NCBI RefSeq assembly: GCF_017312725.1
Contig: NZ_BOPO01000016.1
Span: forward strand, 1 to 60,250
Direction of reading: 5' to 3'
DNA from: Actinocatenispora comari
GTDB taxonomy: Bacteria; Actinomycetota; Actinomycetes; Mycobacteriales; Micromonosporaceae
Length of the DNA stretch: 60,250 nt
Under the pieces are notes generated by a model that did no database searches, was not told where the DNA came from, and saw only the letters and a program-made list of their open reading frames with translations. Positions 51,717 through 60,250 of this stretch are shown piece after piece. Each line of letters opens with the position of its first letter. The stretch's first letter is position 1. A program made the translations under genes and the position numbers.

Positions 51717-51766
51717 GCAGGCCAGTTCCGCAAGATTGGCTCTAGCTGGGGCGCGAACTGGCCTGC
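51717..51766. promoter_or_regulatory. 12-bp perfect inverted repeat, operator of the MocR/YczE pair
   Basis: GCAGGCCAGTTC (51717-51728) and its exact complement GAACTGGCCTGC (51755-51766) are separated by 26 bp. The pair fills the 68-bp region between the divergent starts, and its right arm abuts the YczE ATG. This is ideal for looping or dimer-of-dimers control by the adjacent regulator. Confidence 0.75.
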
Positions 51767-52450
51767 ATGGTGGACACCGTGCCCCTCTCCGCCACCCGAG
51801 CCGCGACGACGCCCACCCGCCGCCTCGCCGCCCGCCTCACCGGCATCCGGCTGCCGCGCCGGCTGATCCAGCTGTACGTGGGCCTCGTCTGCTACGGCGC
51901 CAGCTCGGCGCTGATGGTGCGGGCCCGGCTCGGTCTGGACCCGTGGGACGTGTTCCACCAGGGCCTCGCCCGCCGGCTGGGGCTGCCGATCGGCTGGCTG
52001 GTGATCGGGGTCGGCGTGCTGGTCCTGCTGCTGTGGATCCCGTTGCGGCAGCGGCCCGGCCTCGGCACGATCAGCAACGCCGTCCTGATCGGACTGGCGC
52101 TGGACGCCACCCTGCAGGTGGTACCGGCACCGGACCCGCTCTGGCTGCGCTGGGTGCTGCTGCTGACCGGCGTCGCGCTCAACGGCGTCGCGACCGGAAT
52201 GTACATCGGTGCCCGGTTCGGCCCCGGCCCGCGGGACGGGTTGATGACCGGGCTCGCCGCCCGCGGCCACTCGGTCCGGGTGGTACGCACCGGCATCGAG
52301 CTGATGGTGCTCGCCGCCGGGTTCCTGCTCGGCGGCCAGGTCGGGTTCGGCACCCTGATCTACGCCGTGTCCATCGGCCCGCTGGCGCACCTGATGATTC
52401 CGCTGTGGACGGTCCCGGCGCCGGCCGTGGCCGGTCAGCGGACGGGGTGA
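51767..52450 (+). CDS. YczE/YitT-family membrane protein
   Basis: This is a 227-residue membrane protein with about six hydrophobic segments after a basic, 30-residue N-terminal tail. Conserved features of the YczE group include [29 protein letters not shown] and [22 protein letters not shown]. The charged residues inside the predicted helices and the G-P-R-D motif are typical. Its function is unknown in any organism I can name, though the MocR regulator suggests a link to PLP or vitamin B6 (inference). The stop overlaps hisF by 16 bp on the opposite strand. The ATG at 51767 abuts the operator arm. Confidence 0.8.
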   Translation: MVDTVPLSATRAATTPTRRLAARLTGIRLPRRLIQLYVGLVCYGASSALMVRARLGLDPWDVFHQGLARRLGLPIGWLVIGVGVLVLLLWIPLRQRPGLGTISNAVLIGLALDATLQVVPAPDPLWLRWVLLLTGVALNGVATGMYIGARFGPGPRDGLMTGLAARGHSVRVVRTGIELMVLAAGFLLGGQVGFGTLIYAVSIGPLAHLMIPLWTVPAPAVAGQRTG

Positions 52451-53196
52451 CCCGCGGCGGCGAGCTCCTGCTTGACCCGGGCGATGCTGACCTCGCCGAA
52501 GTGGAAGATGCTCGCCGCGAGCACCGCGTCCGCACCGGCCGCCACCGCCGGCGGGAAGTGCTCGGCGGCGCCGGCGCCGCCGCTCGCGACCACCGGAACG
52601 TCGACCACCGCCCGTACCGCGGTGATCATCTCCAGGTCGAAGCCGGTCTTGGTGCCGTCCGCGTCCATCGAGTTGAGCAGGATCTCGCCCGCCCCCAGGT
52701 CGGCCGCCCTTACCGCCCAGTCGACCGCGTCCAGGTTGGTGCCCCGGCGGCCGCCGTGCGTGGTCACCTCGTACCCGCTGGGGGTCAGCCGGCTGCGCCG
52801 GGCGTCCACCGACAGCACCAGCACCTGCCGGCCGAACTGCTCGGTCACCTCGCCGATCAGCTCCGGCCGGGCCACCGCGGCGGTGTTCACGCCGACCTTG
52901 TCGGCGCCGGCGCGCAGCAGCGCGTCCACGTCCGCCACGGTGCGCACCCCGCCGCCCACGGTCAGCGGGATGAACACGCTCTCGGCGGTACGCCGCACCA
53001 CCTCGAACATGGTCGACCGGTCCTCGGCCGAGGCGGTCACGTCGAGGAACGTGATCTCGTCGGCCCCGGCCGCGTCGTAGGCGGCGGCCAGCTCCACCGG
53101 ATCACCCGCGTCGCGCAGGTTGGTGAAGTTGACGCCCTTCACCACCCGGCCGTCCGCGACGTCCAGGCAGGGGATCACCCGTACCGCGATGGTCAC
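52435..53196 (-). CDS. hisF: Imidazole glycerol phosphate synthase, cyclase subunit
   Basis: This 253-residue barrel enzyme makes imidazole glycerol phosphate and AICAR with ammonia delivered by HisH. The catalytic aspartates are in [14 protein letters not shown] and LVLSVDARR. The phosphate sites LTVGGGVRT and [11 protein letters not shown] are present. The start GTG follows gaggagg. It overlaps the convergent YczE gene by 16 bp and is the last gene of the main histidine run. Confidence 0.97.
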   Translation of the reverse strand: MTIAVRVIPCLDVADGRVVKGVNFTNLRDAGDPVELAAAYDAAGADEITFLDVTASAEDRSTMFEVVRRTAESVFIPLTVGGGVRTVADVDALLRAGADKVGVNTAAVARPELIGEVTEQFGRQVLVLSVDARRSRLTPSGYEVTTHGGRRGTNLDAVDWAVRAADLGAGEILLNSMDADGTKTGFDLEMITAVRAVVDVPVVASGGAGAAEHFPPAVAAGADAVLAASIFHFGEVSIARVKQELAAAGHPVR

Positions 53197-53197
53197 G

Positions 53198-53593
53198 TCA
53201 GCCCTCCTCGCCCAGCCAGGCCTCCAGCTCGATCTCGACCAGCAGGTCGGGGTCGATCAGCCGGGCCACCTGCACCATCGTCGCCGCCGGCGGCGCGGCA
53301 CCGAACGCCGCGGCGTGCGCGGTGCCGACCGCGTCCGCGTGAGCGTCGATGTCCACCACGTACATCCGGGTGCGGATCACCGCCTCCGGGCCGGCACCGA
53401 GCTTCGCCAGCGCGTCCAGCCCGATCGCGATCGCCGTCGCGGTCTGCGCGTACGCATCGCCCGGGTGCGCCACTGCACCGTCCACTGTGGAGGTACAGCC
53501 GGCGGTGACGATCCGGTCACCGGCGCGCACCGCCCGGCAGTAGCCGTACCGCTGCTCCCACGGGCCGCCGGAGGACACGCGAGCCGCCGTCAC
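53198..53593 (-). CDS. RidA-family protein lacking the catalytic arginine
   Basis: This 131-residue protein has the YjgF/YER057c/UK114 fold: [41 protein letters not shown] and [10 protein letters not shown]. Active RidA deaminases have PARS-V with the substrate-binding Arg. Here the equivalent reads PAATMV, so the Arg is Ala and enamine deaminase activity is unlikely; this is the pattern of the Rid groups of unknown function. The GTG start overlaps the hisA stop as GTGA. It takes the place between hisA and hisF that other actinobacteria give to an inositol monophosphatase-like gene. Confidence 0.8.
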   Translation of the reverse strand: MTAARVSSGGPWEQRYGYCRAVRAGDRIVTAGCTSTVDGAVAHPGDAYAQTATAIAIGLDALAKLGAGPEAVIRTRMYVVDIDAHADAVGTAHAAAFGAAPPAATMVQVARLIDPDLLVEIELEAWLGEEG

Positions 53594-54318
53594 TGCGCCG
53601 CCTCGCGCAGCACCGCGAGCGCCTCGTTGACCGTGAACGCCCCGGTGTACAGGGCGGTACCGGCGATCGCGCCCTCCACGCCGTCCGGCGCCAGCGCCGC
53701 CAGCGCGCGCAGATCGTCCAGTGTGGACACCCCGCCGGAGGCGATCACCGGCGCGGTGGCGTGCGCGCAGACGTCGCGCAGCAGGTCCAGGTTCGGACCG
53801 CGCAGCATGCCGTCGGAGTTGACGTCGGTGACCACGTACCGGGCGCAGCCGGCCGCCTCCAGCCGGGCCAGCACGTCGTACAGCTCGCCGCCGTCACGGG
53901 TCCAGCCGCGCGCGGCGAGCCTGGTCCCCCGCACGTCCAGGCCGATCGCGACCCGGTCGCCGTACTCGCCGACCACCCGGTCGCACCAGTCCGGGTCCTC
54001 CAGCGCGGCGGTACCGATGTTGACCCGCCGGGCGCCGGTCGACAGCGCCCGGCGCAGCGACTCGTCGTCCCGGATCCCGCCGGACAGCTCGACCTGCACG
54101 TCCAGCGAGCCGATCACCTCGGCCAGCAGTTCGGCGTTGGAGCCGCGGCCGAACGCGGCATCCAGGTCGACCAGGTGGATCCAGCTCGCCCCCTGCTGCT
54201 GCCAGCGCAGCGCGGCCGCGCGCGGCTCGCCGAACACCCGCTCCGAACCCGCCTTGCCCTGGACCAGTTGGACGGCCCGGCCGTCGGCCACGTCCACCGC
54301 CGGCAGCAGCGTCAACAT
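53590..54318 (-). CDS. hisA: Phosphoribosyl isomerase A (HisA/PriA)
   Basis: This 242-residue barrel enzyme isomerises ProFAR. Two catalytic aspartates lie in [15 protein letters not shown] and [14 protein letters not shown]. The [12 protein letters not shown] loop contains the Trp seen in actinobacterial PriA, which also isomerises phosphoribosylanthranilate. No trpF is found in this trp cluster, which fits the bifunctional role. The ATG at 54318 is preferred to a longer frame. It follows hisH after 44 bp. Confidence 0.95.
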   Translation of the reverse strand: MLTLLPAVDVADGRAVQLVQGKAGSERVFGEPRAAALRWQQQGASWIHLVDLDAAFGRGSNAELLAEVIGSLDVQVELSGGIRDDESLRRALSTGARRVNIGTAALEDPDWCDRVVGEYGDRVAIGLDVRGTRLAARGWTRDGGELYDVLARLEAAGCARYVVTDVNSDGMLRGPNLDLLRDVCAHATAPVIASGGVSTLDDLRALAALAPDGVEGAIAGTALYTGAFTVNEALAVLREAAQ

Positions 54319-54362
54319 CGTGCAGCGTTTCCCCTCGTCAGGACCGTCCACAGTGGACGGCG

Positions 54363-54986
54363 TCACAGCCCGGACACCCAGTTCGCCAGCAACGTCGCAC
54401 CGACGTCACCGGACTTCTCCGGATGGAACTGGGTCGCCGACAGCGCGCCGAGCGACACCGCGGCGACGAACACCTCGCCGTGCACGCTGGTCGCGATCCG
54501 GGCACCGGCGGCGCGCAACGACCGGGACGGCCGCGCCGCGTACGAGTGCACGAAGTAGCAGCGCGAGTCGGGGTCCAGGCCAGCGAACAGCGGATCGCCG
54601 GGCTGCCAGGTCACCGTGTTCCAGCCCATGTGCGGTACCCGCGGGGCCAGCAGCCGGGTGACCTCGCCCGGCAGCAGACCCAGGCCCTTGGTCAGGATGC
54701 CGTGCTCGCGGCCCGCGTCGAACAGGATCTGCAGCCCGACGCAGATGCCGAGCACCGGCCGGCCGGCGGCGACCCGGTCGGCCACCACCGAACGGCCACC
54801 GATCGCGTCCAGCTGGTTCACGCAGTGCGTGTACGCCCCGACGCCCGGCACCACCAGGCCGTCGGCGTCGACGCCCTCGGCCGGATCGGTCGCGACCGTC
54901 ACCTCGGCGCCCACCCGTTGCAGCGCACGGTGCACCGAGTGGATGTTGCCCGAGCCGTAGTCGAGGACCACCACCCGACGCGTCAT
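54363..54986 (-). CDS. hisH: Imidazole glycerol phosphate synthase, glutaminase subunit
   Basis: This 207-residue class I amidotransferase supplies ammonia to HisF. The catalytic Cys is in LGICVGLQ and the His-Glu pair in QFHPEKSG. The N-terminal [13 protein letters not shown] and the middle HMGWNTV are standard. The start is an ATG at 54986. A small membrane protein gene precedes it by 31 bp. Confidence 0.97.
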   Translation of the reverse strand: MTRRVVVLDYGSGNIHSVHRALQRVGAEVTVATDPAEGVDADGLVVPGVGAYTHCVNQLDAIGGRSVVADRVAAGRPVLGICVGLQILFDAGREHGILTKGLGLLPGEVTRLLAPRVPHMGWNTVTWQPGDPLFAGLDPDSRCYFVHSYAARPSRSLRAAGARIATSVHGEVFVAAVSLGALSATQFHPEKSGDVGATLLANWVSGL

Positions 54987-55017
54987 TGACTCCCTCTCTC
55001 CCGACCGGCGGGGCGCT

Positions 55018-55191
55018 TCAGAACGTCCCCTTGGGCAGCAGCCAGACGACCCCGCCGAGTACCGCGACCGCGGCCAGCACCACGAAGCCCACCAGGACCG
55101 CCTTGGACCCGCCCTGCTGCTTCATCGACCATGCGCCGCCGAGCAGGACCCCGCCCAGTGCGAACAGCGCGATGGGCAGAATGCTCTGCAC
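55018..55191 (-). CDS. Small two-helix membrane protein in the his cluster
   Basis: This is a 57-residue protein made of two hydrophobic helices (ILPIALFALGGVLLGGAW and VLVGFVVLAAVAVLGGVVWLL) joined by a short polar loop, MKQQGGSKA. It starts at a GTG at 55191 behind gggaggga. No function is known. It lies between hisB and hisH, which would otherwise be adjacent, and has its own upstream promoter-like sequence. Confidence 0.65.
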   Translation of the reverse strand: MQSILPIALFALGGVLLGGAWSMKQQGGSKAVLVGFVVLAAVAVLGGVVWLLPKGTF

Positions 55192-55276
55192 TGCTGTCCC
55201 TCCCGCCCGCTCCTCGCGGGCACCTCGGCCCTTCGTGTCCCCGCCACGCGACCCGCGCCGCCGGCCGGACCGTCCC

Positions 55277-55291
55277 GCCTGTATAGCAGGC
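55277..55291 (-). promoter_or_regulatory. Promoter with GCCTG-N5-CAGGC inverted repeat before the small membrane gene and hisH
   Basis: On the minus strand the sequence TATACA (55280-55285) is a good -10 element inside the repeat GCCTG-ctata-CAGGC, about 90 bp upstream of the small gene. It could drive the second half of the his cluster. A regulator binding the repeat would block it. Confidence 0.45.
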
Positions 55292-55307
55292 CATGCATCC
55301 CGTCGGT

Positions 55308-55327
55308 GGTCCGGCCGCGGCCGGACC
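55308..55327. terminator. 20-bp perfect palindrome after hisB
   Basis: GGTCCGGCCGCGGCCGGACC is a perfect 20-bp palindrome located 100 bp after the hisB stop and just before the next promoter. It can form a hairpin that divides hisDCB from the genes downstream. Confidence 0.5.
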
Positions 55328-55426
55328 CGCGGGCGGTGTGGCGGGCGCCACGCCCTGGCCACCTCGCACCGACCGCCGGTAGGGCACGTCGCGGAACCGC
55401 CGGCACGCCGGACTGCACCACACCGC

Positions 55427-56038
55427 CTAGAGCAGCCCCTTGGTGCTGGGCACACCACCGCCTCGCGGATCGGCGGTGACCGCCTGCCGCAGCGCCCGGG
55501 CCACCGCCTTGAACTGCGCCTCCACCACGTGGTGCGCGTCCGGCCGCTGGCCCGGCCGGGCCCCGCGCAGCACGTTGACGTGCAGCGTCATCTTCGCGTT
55601 GTTGCCGAACGACTCCCAGATGTGCCGGGTCATGCTGGTCGGGTACTGCGGGCCGATCATCGGCGCCAGGTCGGCCGGCTCGTCGTGCACCACGTACGCC
55701 CGGCCGGACAGGTCGACGACCGCCTGCACCAGCGCCTCGTCCAGCGGTACCACCGCGTCGCCGAACCGCTGGATGCCGGCCTTGTCGCCGAGCGCCGCCG
55801 CGAACGCCTGCCCCAGCGCGATCGCGGTGTCCTCCAGCGTGTGGTGCGCGTCGATGTCCAGGTCGCCGACGGTGTGCACGACCAGTCCGAAGCCGCCGTG
55901 CTTGGCCAGCTGGTTGAGCATGTGGTCGAAGAACCCGACGCCGGTCGCGACGTCGGCGCCACCGGTGCCGTCCAGGTCGATCTCGACCAGCACCTTGGTC
56001 TCGCCGGTGGTGCGTTCCACCCGGGCGGTCCTCGTCAT
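55427..56038 (-). CDS. hisB: Imidazoleglycerol-phosphate dehydratase
   Basis: This 203-residue manganese enzyme carries two tandem copies of the HH-x-x-E motif: HHTLEDTAIALG and HHVVEAQFKA. FFDHMLNQLAKHGGF supplies another conserved His. It is the monofunctional form, without a phosphatase domain. The ATG at 56038 is used, 53 bp after hisC. Confidence 0.96.
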   Translation of the reverse strand: MTRTARVERTTGETKVLVEIDLDGTGGADVATGVGFFDHMLNQLAKHGGFGLVVHTVGDLDIDAHHTLEDTAIALGQAFAAALGDKAGIQRFGDAVVPLDEALVQAVVDLSGRAYVVHDEPADLAPMIGPQYPTSMTRHIWESFGNNAKMTLHVNVLRGARPGQRPDAHHVVEAQFKAVARALRQAVTADPRGGGVPSTKGLL

Positions 56039-56091
56039 GCGCAGCTCCGCGGGTTCGCGTTCGGATCGGGATTCGGGGTCGGCACGCCGGC

Positions 56092-57291
56092 TCACCCGCT
56101 CGGCGCGGCGACACCCACCGGATGCACCGAACGTAACGCAGTGAGAAAGGCGTCGGTCTCGGCGGGGGTGCCGGCGCTGACCCGCAGCCAGCCGGCCAGC
56201 CCGACGTCGCGGACCAGCACGCCGGCGTCCAGCAGCGCCTGCCAGACCCGTCGCTGGTCGTCGTCGGCGAAGCCGCCGAACAGGACGAAGTTCGCGTCGC
56301 TCGCCGCGACCCGCAGCCCCATCGCGGTCAGCTCGGCGACGATCCGGTCGCGCTGGATCTTCAGCGCATCCACGGTGGTCAGCAGCGCGTCCGCGTGCGC
56401 CAGCGCCGCCCGGGCGACCGCCTGGGTCAGCGCCGACAGGTGGTAGGGCAACCGGACCAGCTGCAGCGCGTCCACCACCGCCGGCGTCGCGGCGAGGTAG
56501 CCCACCCGCGCACCGGCCAGCGCGAACGCCTTGCTCATGGTGCGCGTCACCACCAGTCGGGGGTACGCGTCCAGCAACTCCAGCGCCGTCGGCGTGCCGG
56601 GCCGGGCAAACTCCGCGTACGCCTCGTCGACGATCACCATGCCGGGTGCCGCCGCGGCGATCGCGGCGAGCGTCTCCACCGACACCGCGGTACCGGTGGG
56701 GTTGTTCGGCGAGCAGACGAACACCACCTCCGGCCGGCGCGCCTCGATCAGCGCGACCGCGGCGTCGGCGTCGATGCCGAAGTCCGCCGTGCGTGGCCCG
56801 TCCAGCCAGCCGGTGCCGGTGCCCAGTGCGATCAGCGGATGCATCGAGTACGCCGGGGTGAAGCCCAGCGCGGTGCGGCCGGCGCCGCCGAACGCCTGCA
56901 GCAGCTGCTGCAGGATCTCGTTCGAGCCGTTCGCCGCCCACACCTGCGCCGCATCCACGGACCGGCCGTGCCGGGCGCTCAGGTACGCCGCGAGGTCCGT
57001 GCGCAGCGCCACCGCGTCGCGGTCCGGGTACCGGTTGAGATCGCGCAGCTGCGCCCCGATCGCCGCGGCCATCGCCGCCACGACCTCGTCGGGTACCGGG
57101 TAGGAGTTCTCGTTGGTGTTGAGCCGGACCGGCACGTCCAGCTGCGGCGCCCCGTACGGTTCGAGGCCGCGCAGGTCGTCGCGCAGCGGCAGGTCGGCCA
57201 GCGAGACACCGCTCGCCGCGCCGCCGCTCGACCCGGTACCGGTCACCGCGCCGCCGCTCGACCCGGTGCGGGTCGTCTTGCCGTCGGTCAC
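56092..57291 (-). CDS. hisC: Histidinol-phosphate aminotransferase
   Basis: This 399-residue PLP enzyme follows HisB in the pathway. The PLP lysine is in [17 protein letters not shown]; the substrate motif [22 protein letters not shown] and IVDEAYAEF are all present. Residues 5-30 contain a doubled TGSSGGA block, the product of a short tandem duplication in the DNA near 57222-57267. The GTG start overlaps hisD as GTGA. Confidence 0.96.
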   Translation of the reverse strand: MTDGKTTRTGSSGGAVTGTGSSGGAASGVSLADLPLRDDLRGLEPYGAPQLDVPVRLNTNENSYPVPDEVVAAMAAAIGAQLRDLNRYPDRDAVALRTDLAAYLSARHGRSVDAAQVWAANGSNEILQQLLQAFGGAGRTALGFTPAYSMHPLIALGTGTGWLDGPRTADFGIDADAAVALIEARRPEVVFVCSPNNPTGTAVSVETLAAIAAAAPGMVIVDEAYAEFARPGTPTALELLDAYPRLVVTRTMSKAFALAGARVGYLAATPAVVDALQLVRLPYHLSALTQAVARAALAHADALLTTVDALKIQRDRIVAELTAMGLRVAASDANFVLFGGFADDDQRRVWQALLDAGVLVRDVGLAGWLRVSAGTPAETDAFLTALRSVHPVGVAAPSG

Positions 57292-58637
57292 CCCGCACCG
57301 CCGAACCGCGCGGTGACCGCCTGGCCGTGCGCCGGCAGGTCCTCGGCCGCCGACAGCGCCACCACGTGCGGCGCCACCTCGCGCAGCGCCTGCTGCGAGT
57401 AGTCGATCACGTGGATGCCGCGCAGGAACGTCTGCACCGACAGCCCGGAGGAGTGTCGCGCGCAGCCACCGGTGGGAAGCACGTGGTTGGAGCCGGCCGC
57501 GTAGTCGCCGAGCGACACCGGCGAGTACGCCCCGACGAAGACCGCGCCGGCGTTGCGCACCCGGGCCGCGACCCGCGCCGCGTCCGCGGTCTGGATCTCC
57601 AGGTGCTCGGCGGCGTAGGCGTCCACCACCCGCAGCCCGTGGTCCAGGTCGTCCACCAGCACCACCCCGGACTGCTTGCCGGACAGCGCGGTCGCCACCC
57701 GCTCGTGGTGCCGGGTCGCCGGCACCTGCACGGCGAGCTGCTCCTCCACCGCCGCCAGCAACGACTCGCTCGCGGTGACCAGCACGCTCGCCGCGGCCGG
57801 ATCGTGCTCGGCCTGGCTGATCAGGTCGGCCGCCACGTGCACCGGGTCGGCGGTGTCGTCGGCGAGGATCGCGATCTCGGTGGTACCGGCCTCGGAGTCG
57901 ATGCCGACCACGCCGCGCAGCATCCGCTTCGCCGCGGTGACGAAGATGTTGCCCGGCCCCGTCACCAGATCGACCGGCTCCAGCAGCCAGCCGCTCGCCG
58001 CACCGGCACCCGGATCGTCCGGGTCGGCGGCGGTCTCGGCGCGCAGGCCGTACGCGAACGCGGCGATCGCCTGGGCGCCGCCCATCGCGTACACCTCGTC
58101 GACGCCGAGCAGGGCGCAGGCCGCGAGGATGCCGGGGTGCGGCAGGCCGGTGTCGCGCTGCGGCGGCGAGGCGAGCGCGATCGAGGTCACGCCGGCCAGC
58201 TGCGCCGGCACCACGTTCATCACCACGCTGGACAGCAGCGGCGCGAGCCCACCCGGCACGTACAGCCCGACCCGGGAGACCGGGACCCAGCGCTCGGTGA
58301 CCGTACCGCCCGGGACGACCTGGGTGGTGACGTCGGTGCGGCGCTGGTCGGCGTGCACCGCGCGGGCCCGGTCGATCGAGGTCTGCAGGGCGGCGCGGAC
58401 CGCGTCGTCCAGCGTGCCGGCCGCCGCGGCGATGGCCTCCACCGGCACCCGCAGCCGGCGCGGCCGGACGCGGTCGAACCGCTCGGTGGCAGCCAGCACC
58501 GCCGACGCGCCATGCTGATGCACCGCCTCGACGGTCGGCCGGATCTGTTCGATCGCGGCCGCCACGTCGAGCTGGGCACGGGGCAGCACGTCGCGCGGAT
58601 CGGTGGTGGTACCGCGCAGGTCGACACGAGTCAGCAC
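57288..58637 (-). CDS. hisD: Histidinol dehydrogenase
   Basis: This 449-residue zinc enzyme performs the final two oxidations to histidine. [28 protein letters not shown] and the catalytic region QAEHDPAA (Glu and His) are visible, and [10 protein letters not shown] and [10 protein letters not shown] complete the metal and substrate site. The GTG at 58637 has TAGACT 6 nt upstream and no ribosome binding site, so this first gene of the his run is probably leaderless. It is divergent from the LON gene. Confidence 0.97.
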   Translation of the reverse strand: MLTRVDLRGTTTDPRDVLPRAQLDVAAAIEQIRPTVEAVHQHGASAVLAATERFDRVRPRRLRVPVEAIAAAAGTLDDAVRAALQTSIDRARAVHADQRRTDVTTQVVPGGTVTERWVPVSRVGLYVPGGLAPLLSSVVMNVVPAQLAGVTSIALASPPQRDTGLPHPGILAACALLGVDEVYAMGGAQAIAAFAYGLRAETAADPDDPGAGAASGWLLEPVDLVTGPGNIFVTAAKRMLRGVVGIDSEAGTTEIAILADDTADPVHVAADLISQAEHDPAAASVLVTASESLLAAVEEQLAVQVPATRHHERVATALSGKQSGVVLVDDLDHGLRVVDAYAAEHLEIQTADAARVAARVRNAGAVFVGAYSPVSLGDYAAGSNHVLPTGGCARHSSGLSVQTFLRGIHVIDYSQQALREVAPHVVALSAAEDLPAHGQAVTARFGGAG

Positions 58638-58643
58638 GCGTCA

Positions 58644-58649
58644 AGTCTA
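58644..58649 (-). promoter_or_regulatory. -10 element TAGACT of hisD (leaderless)
   Basis: On the minus strand TAGACT is followed by 6 nt and the GTG of hisD. Confidence 0.5.
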
Positions 58650-58808
58650 GGCGTCCCGACCTGCGGGAACCGGTGGTGTAGCGCACCACGACCGGTACCG
58701 GCCGGGGACGGGAACGGCGACCCGGACCGCACCGACATTCCGGCGTACCCGGCCGGAACCGGCCAGGCACGCAGCACGTGGTCGTTCGGTTCGACGGCCG
58801 GCAACCCG

Positions 58809-58814
58809 TAGGCT
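58809..58814 (+). promoter_or_regulatory. -10 element TAGGCT of the LON-domain gene (leaderless)
   Basis: TAGGCT is followed by 7 nt and the GTG at 58822, without a ribosome binding site. Confidence 0.5.
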
Positions 58815-58821
58815 CGGTACT

Positions 58822-59523
58822 GTGACCGACGCCATTCCCCTGTTCCCGCTGGGGGCCGTGCTGTTCCCCGGGGTCGTGCTGCCGCTGCACATCTTCGAGC
58901 CGCGCTACCGCGCGCTGGTGGCCCACCTGCTGCGGCGGCCCGACGAGGACGACCGCGAGTTCGGCGTGGTGGCGATCCGGCGCGGCACCGAGACCGGTGA
59001 CCACGACGACACCAGCCTCTACGACATCGGCTGCAGTGCCCAGTTGCGGCAGGTCACCAGCCACCCGGACGGGCGGTACGACGTGGTCGCGGTCGGTCGC
59101 CGCCGGTTCACCGTGCTGGACGTGGACACCGAATCCGCGCCGTACCTGCAGGCCTCCGTCGACTGGCTGCCGGACCAGGCCGACCCGGGCGACCTGCGCC
59201 GGGCCGAGGCGCTGGTGCCGAGCGTGCTCGCCGCGTTCCGCCGGTACCTGCGCGAGCTCGCCGAGGTGGCCGGCCCGGACGCGCTGTCGCCGGAGGCGGC
59301 CCAGGACCAGTTGCCGGACGACCCGGCCGTACTGTCGCACCTGGTCGCGGCGAGCGCCTCGCTGACCGTGGCCGACCGGCAGAAGTTGCTGGCCGAGCCG
59401 GACGCGGCGCACCGGCTCCGCGGCGAGCTCGGCCTGCTGCGTCGGGAGACCAGCCTGGTCGCGGCGCTGTCCGCGGTGCCGGCCGCCCTCACCGACTTCC
59501 AGGTACCGGCTGGCGTCAACTGA
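58822..59523 (+). CDS. LON peptidase N-terminal-domain protein
   Basis: This 233-residue protein consists of a single LON substrate-binding domain without ATPase or protease. The opening [29 protein letters not shown] is the family signature, and [27 protein letters not shown] is the second block. The C-terminal half is helical and Ala/Leu-rich. Such stand-alone proteins are common in actinobacteria next to the histidine genes; function is not established. The GTG at 58822 sits at leaderless distance from TAGGCT. Confidence 0.88.
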   Translation: MTDAIPLFPLGAVLFPGVVLPLHIFEPRYRALVAHLLRRPDEDDREFGVVAIRRGTETGDHDDTSLYDIGCSAQLRQVTSHPDGRYDVVAVGRRRFTVLDVDTESAPYLQASVDWLPDQADPGDLRRAEALVPSVLAAFRRYLRELAEVAGPDALSPEAAQDQLPDDPAVLSHLVAASASLTVADRQKLLAEPDAAHRLRGELGLLRRETSLVAALSAVPAALTDFQVPAGVN

Positions 59524-59569
59524 CCGGTGTCCACCCGATCGGCCGACCCCGGGCGCCGATGTGGCGCGC

Positions 59570-60250
59570 TCAGGATCGGCGGGGCGCGTCCGGCCAGTCG
59601 ACCGGCTCCATCGGCGCGGCCGGCGATGCGTCCGCCGGCGGCGGCGGGAACGCGTCGGCCGAACCGCCGGGCGCGAAGGGATCAGCCGACCAGTCCGAGC
59701 CGGTCGGCCGCGCCGGCCCGGGAAACTGCGCGGAACCGGGCGGCCGGGCCGTACCGGAGGCCGACGAGCCACCGTTCGACCGAGGATCGGCCGGCGGCGC
59801 GGGCGCCCCGAACGAGGGCGGTGGCTCGCTACCCGAAGCCGACCCGGGCGCACCGAACGAGGACGGCGACCCGCCACCCGACGGCGACCCGAACGCCGAT
59901 GGCGACCCGCCACCCGACGGCGACCCGAACGCCGATGGCGACCCGCCACCCGACGGCGACCCGAACGCCGATGGCGACCCGCCACCAGAGGGCGACCCGG
60001 GCGCTGATGGTGACCCGCCGCCGGAGGGCGGCGACCCGGGCGCACCGAACGTCGGCGGTGGCTCGCCGCCCGGGGACGGCACCGGTAGGCCGGCCGGCGG
60101 GGCCGGCCAGCTGACGCCCGGCACGGTGTCGTCGGGTCGGGCCGGCGGTCCGGCCACCGACCCACCGGGTGCGGCACCGGCGCCCGGCGCCGCACCGGCG
60201 CTCGGATCGCTGGCGGGCGCACCGGAGCCTGCGGCCCCGCCCGGCGCCGC
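59570..60250 (-). CDS. Pro/Gly/Ser-rich low-complexity protein, 5' end beyond the window
   Basis: The frame is open from its stop at 59570 to the end of the window, so the true start is outside; a GTG at 60157 is only an internal possibility. The visible portion is disordered, with repeats of the 12-residue unit [12 protein letters not shown] and a final acidic segment [13 protein letters not shown]. The N-terminal visible residues are Ala/Gly/Pro-rich. It could be the tail of a larger protein, for example a membrane protein with a cytosolic tail. No family is recognised. It is convergent with the LON gene. Confidence 0.55.
   Translation of the reverse strand, partial: AAPGGAAGSGAPASDPSAGAAPGAGAAPGGSVAGPPARPDDTVPGVSWPAPPAGLPVPSPGGEPPPTFGAPGSPPSGGGSPSAPGSPSGGGSPSAFGSPSGGGSPSAFGSPSGGGSPSAFGSPSGGGSPSSFGAPGSASGSEPPPSFGAPAPPADPRSNGGSSASGTARPPGSAQFPGPARPTGSDWSADPFAPGGSADAFPPPPADASPAAPMEPVDWPDAPRRS
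59868..60011. repeat. Four tandem 36-bp repeats coding [12 protein letters not shown]
   Basis: Units start at 59868, 59904, 59940 and 59976. The first three are identical or nearly so; the fourth has drifted. There are no spacers, so this is a coding tandem repeat and not a CRISPR array. Unit number may vary between strains. Confidence 0.8.

Noticed and set aside
59868-60011. Regular 36-bp repeats resembling a CRISPR array
   Set aside because: The units are directly contiguous without spacers, stay in frame and encode a Pro/Gly/Ser repeat.

Overview
The window is very GC-rich DNA from an actinobacterium. Third codon positions are almost all G or C, GTG starts are common, and many genes are joined by ATGA or GTGA stop/start overlaps. 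The order hisD-hisC-hisB-hisH-hisA-hisF ... hisI-trpE-(trp membrane protein)-trpC-trpB-trpA ... lgt ... gltB-gltD ... pyk matches the conserved actinobacterial his/trp chromosomal neighbourhood. Micromonosporaceae (for example an Actinocatenispora-like organism) is my best guess. That is inference from gene order and style, not a database match.

Region 1 (1-7884): the 5' end of a SARP-like regulator runs off the left edge. Then come secreted GH84 and GH27 glycosidases facing each other across a terminator, a pyk-tesB operon and a small CD225/dispanin-like membrane protein. Region 2 (7990-13885) is accessory. It holds a 969-residue protein with a WXG100-like N-terminus, a long disordered linker and an uncharacterised C-terminal domain, preceded by a coupled 33-codon ORF. 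Facing it is a minus-strand operon: YbaB-like, WXG100-like, an SseB-domain fusion carrying a homologous copy of the same C-terminal domain, and two small proteins that could be immunity proteins. This is the most novel-looking part of the window. Region 3 (14052-23850) is a carbohydrate island: DeoR repressor, secreted GH31 enzyme, GntR repressor, a complete mannose-family PTS (IIA, IIC, IID, IIB) with an N-acetylhexosamine-6-phosphate deacetylase, and divergently its own HPr and enzyme I. A DasR-type operator lies between the two PTS units.

Region 4 (23847-36308): a YjeH-like amino-acid exporter and divergent Lrp regulator with two inverted-repeat operators, glutamate synthase (gltD, gltB), a GNAT protein, a secreted PLD-like protein, a flavin/F420-type LLM oxidoreductase and a lipoprotein. 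Region 5 (36347-58637): lgt, a Nudix protein with a degraded catalytic box, then the trp and his genes. The his genes are split: hisI travels with trpE, while hisF is about 8 kb away beyond a heterodimeric ABC exporter and a YczR/YczE regulator-transporter pair. No trpF is present, so HisA is probably the bifunctional PriA. The right end has a LON-domain protein and a Pro/Gly/Ser-rich repeat protein cut by the window edge.

At least nine genes show a TANNNT motif 6-8 nt before an ATG or GTG with no ribosome binding site, which suggests widespread leaderless transcription. Convergent gene pairs are usually separated by perfect GC-rich hairpins. No tRNA, rRNA, insertion sequence or CRISPR array was seen.
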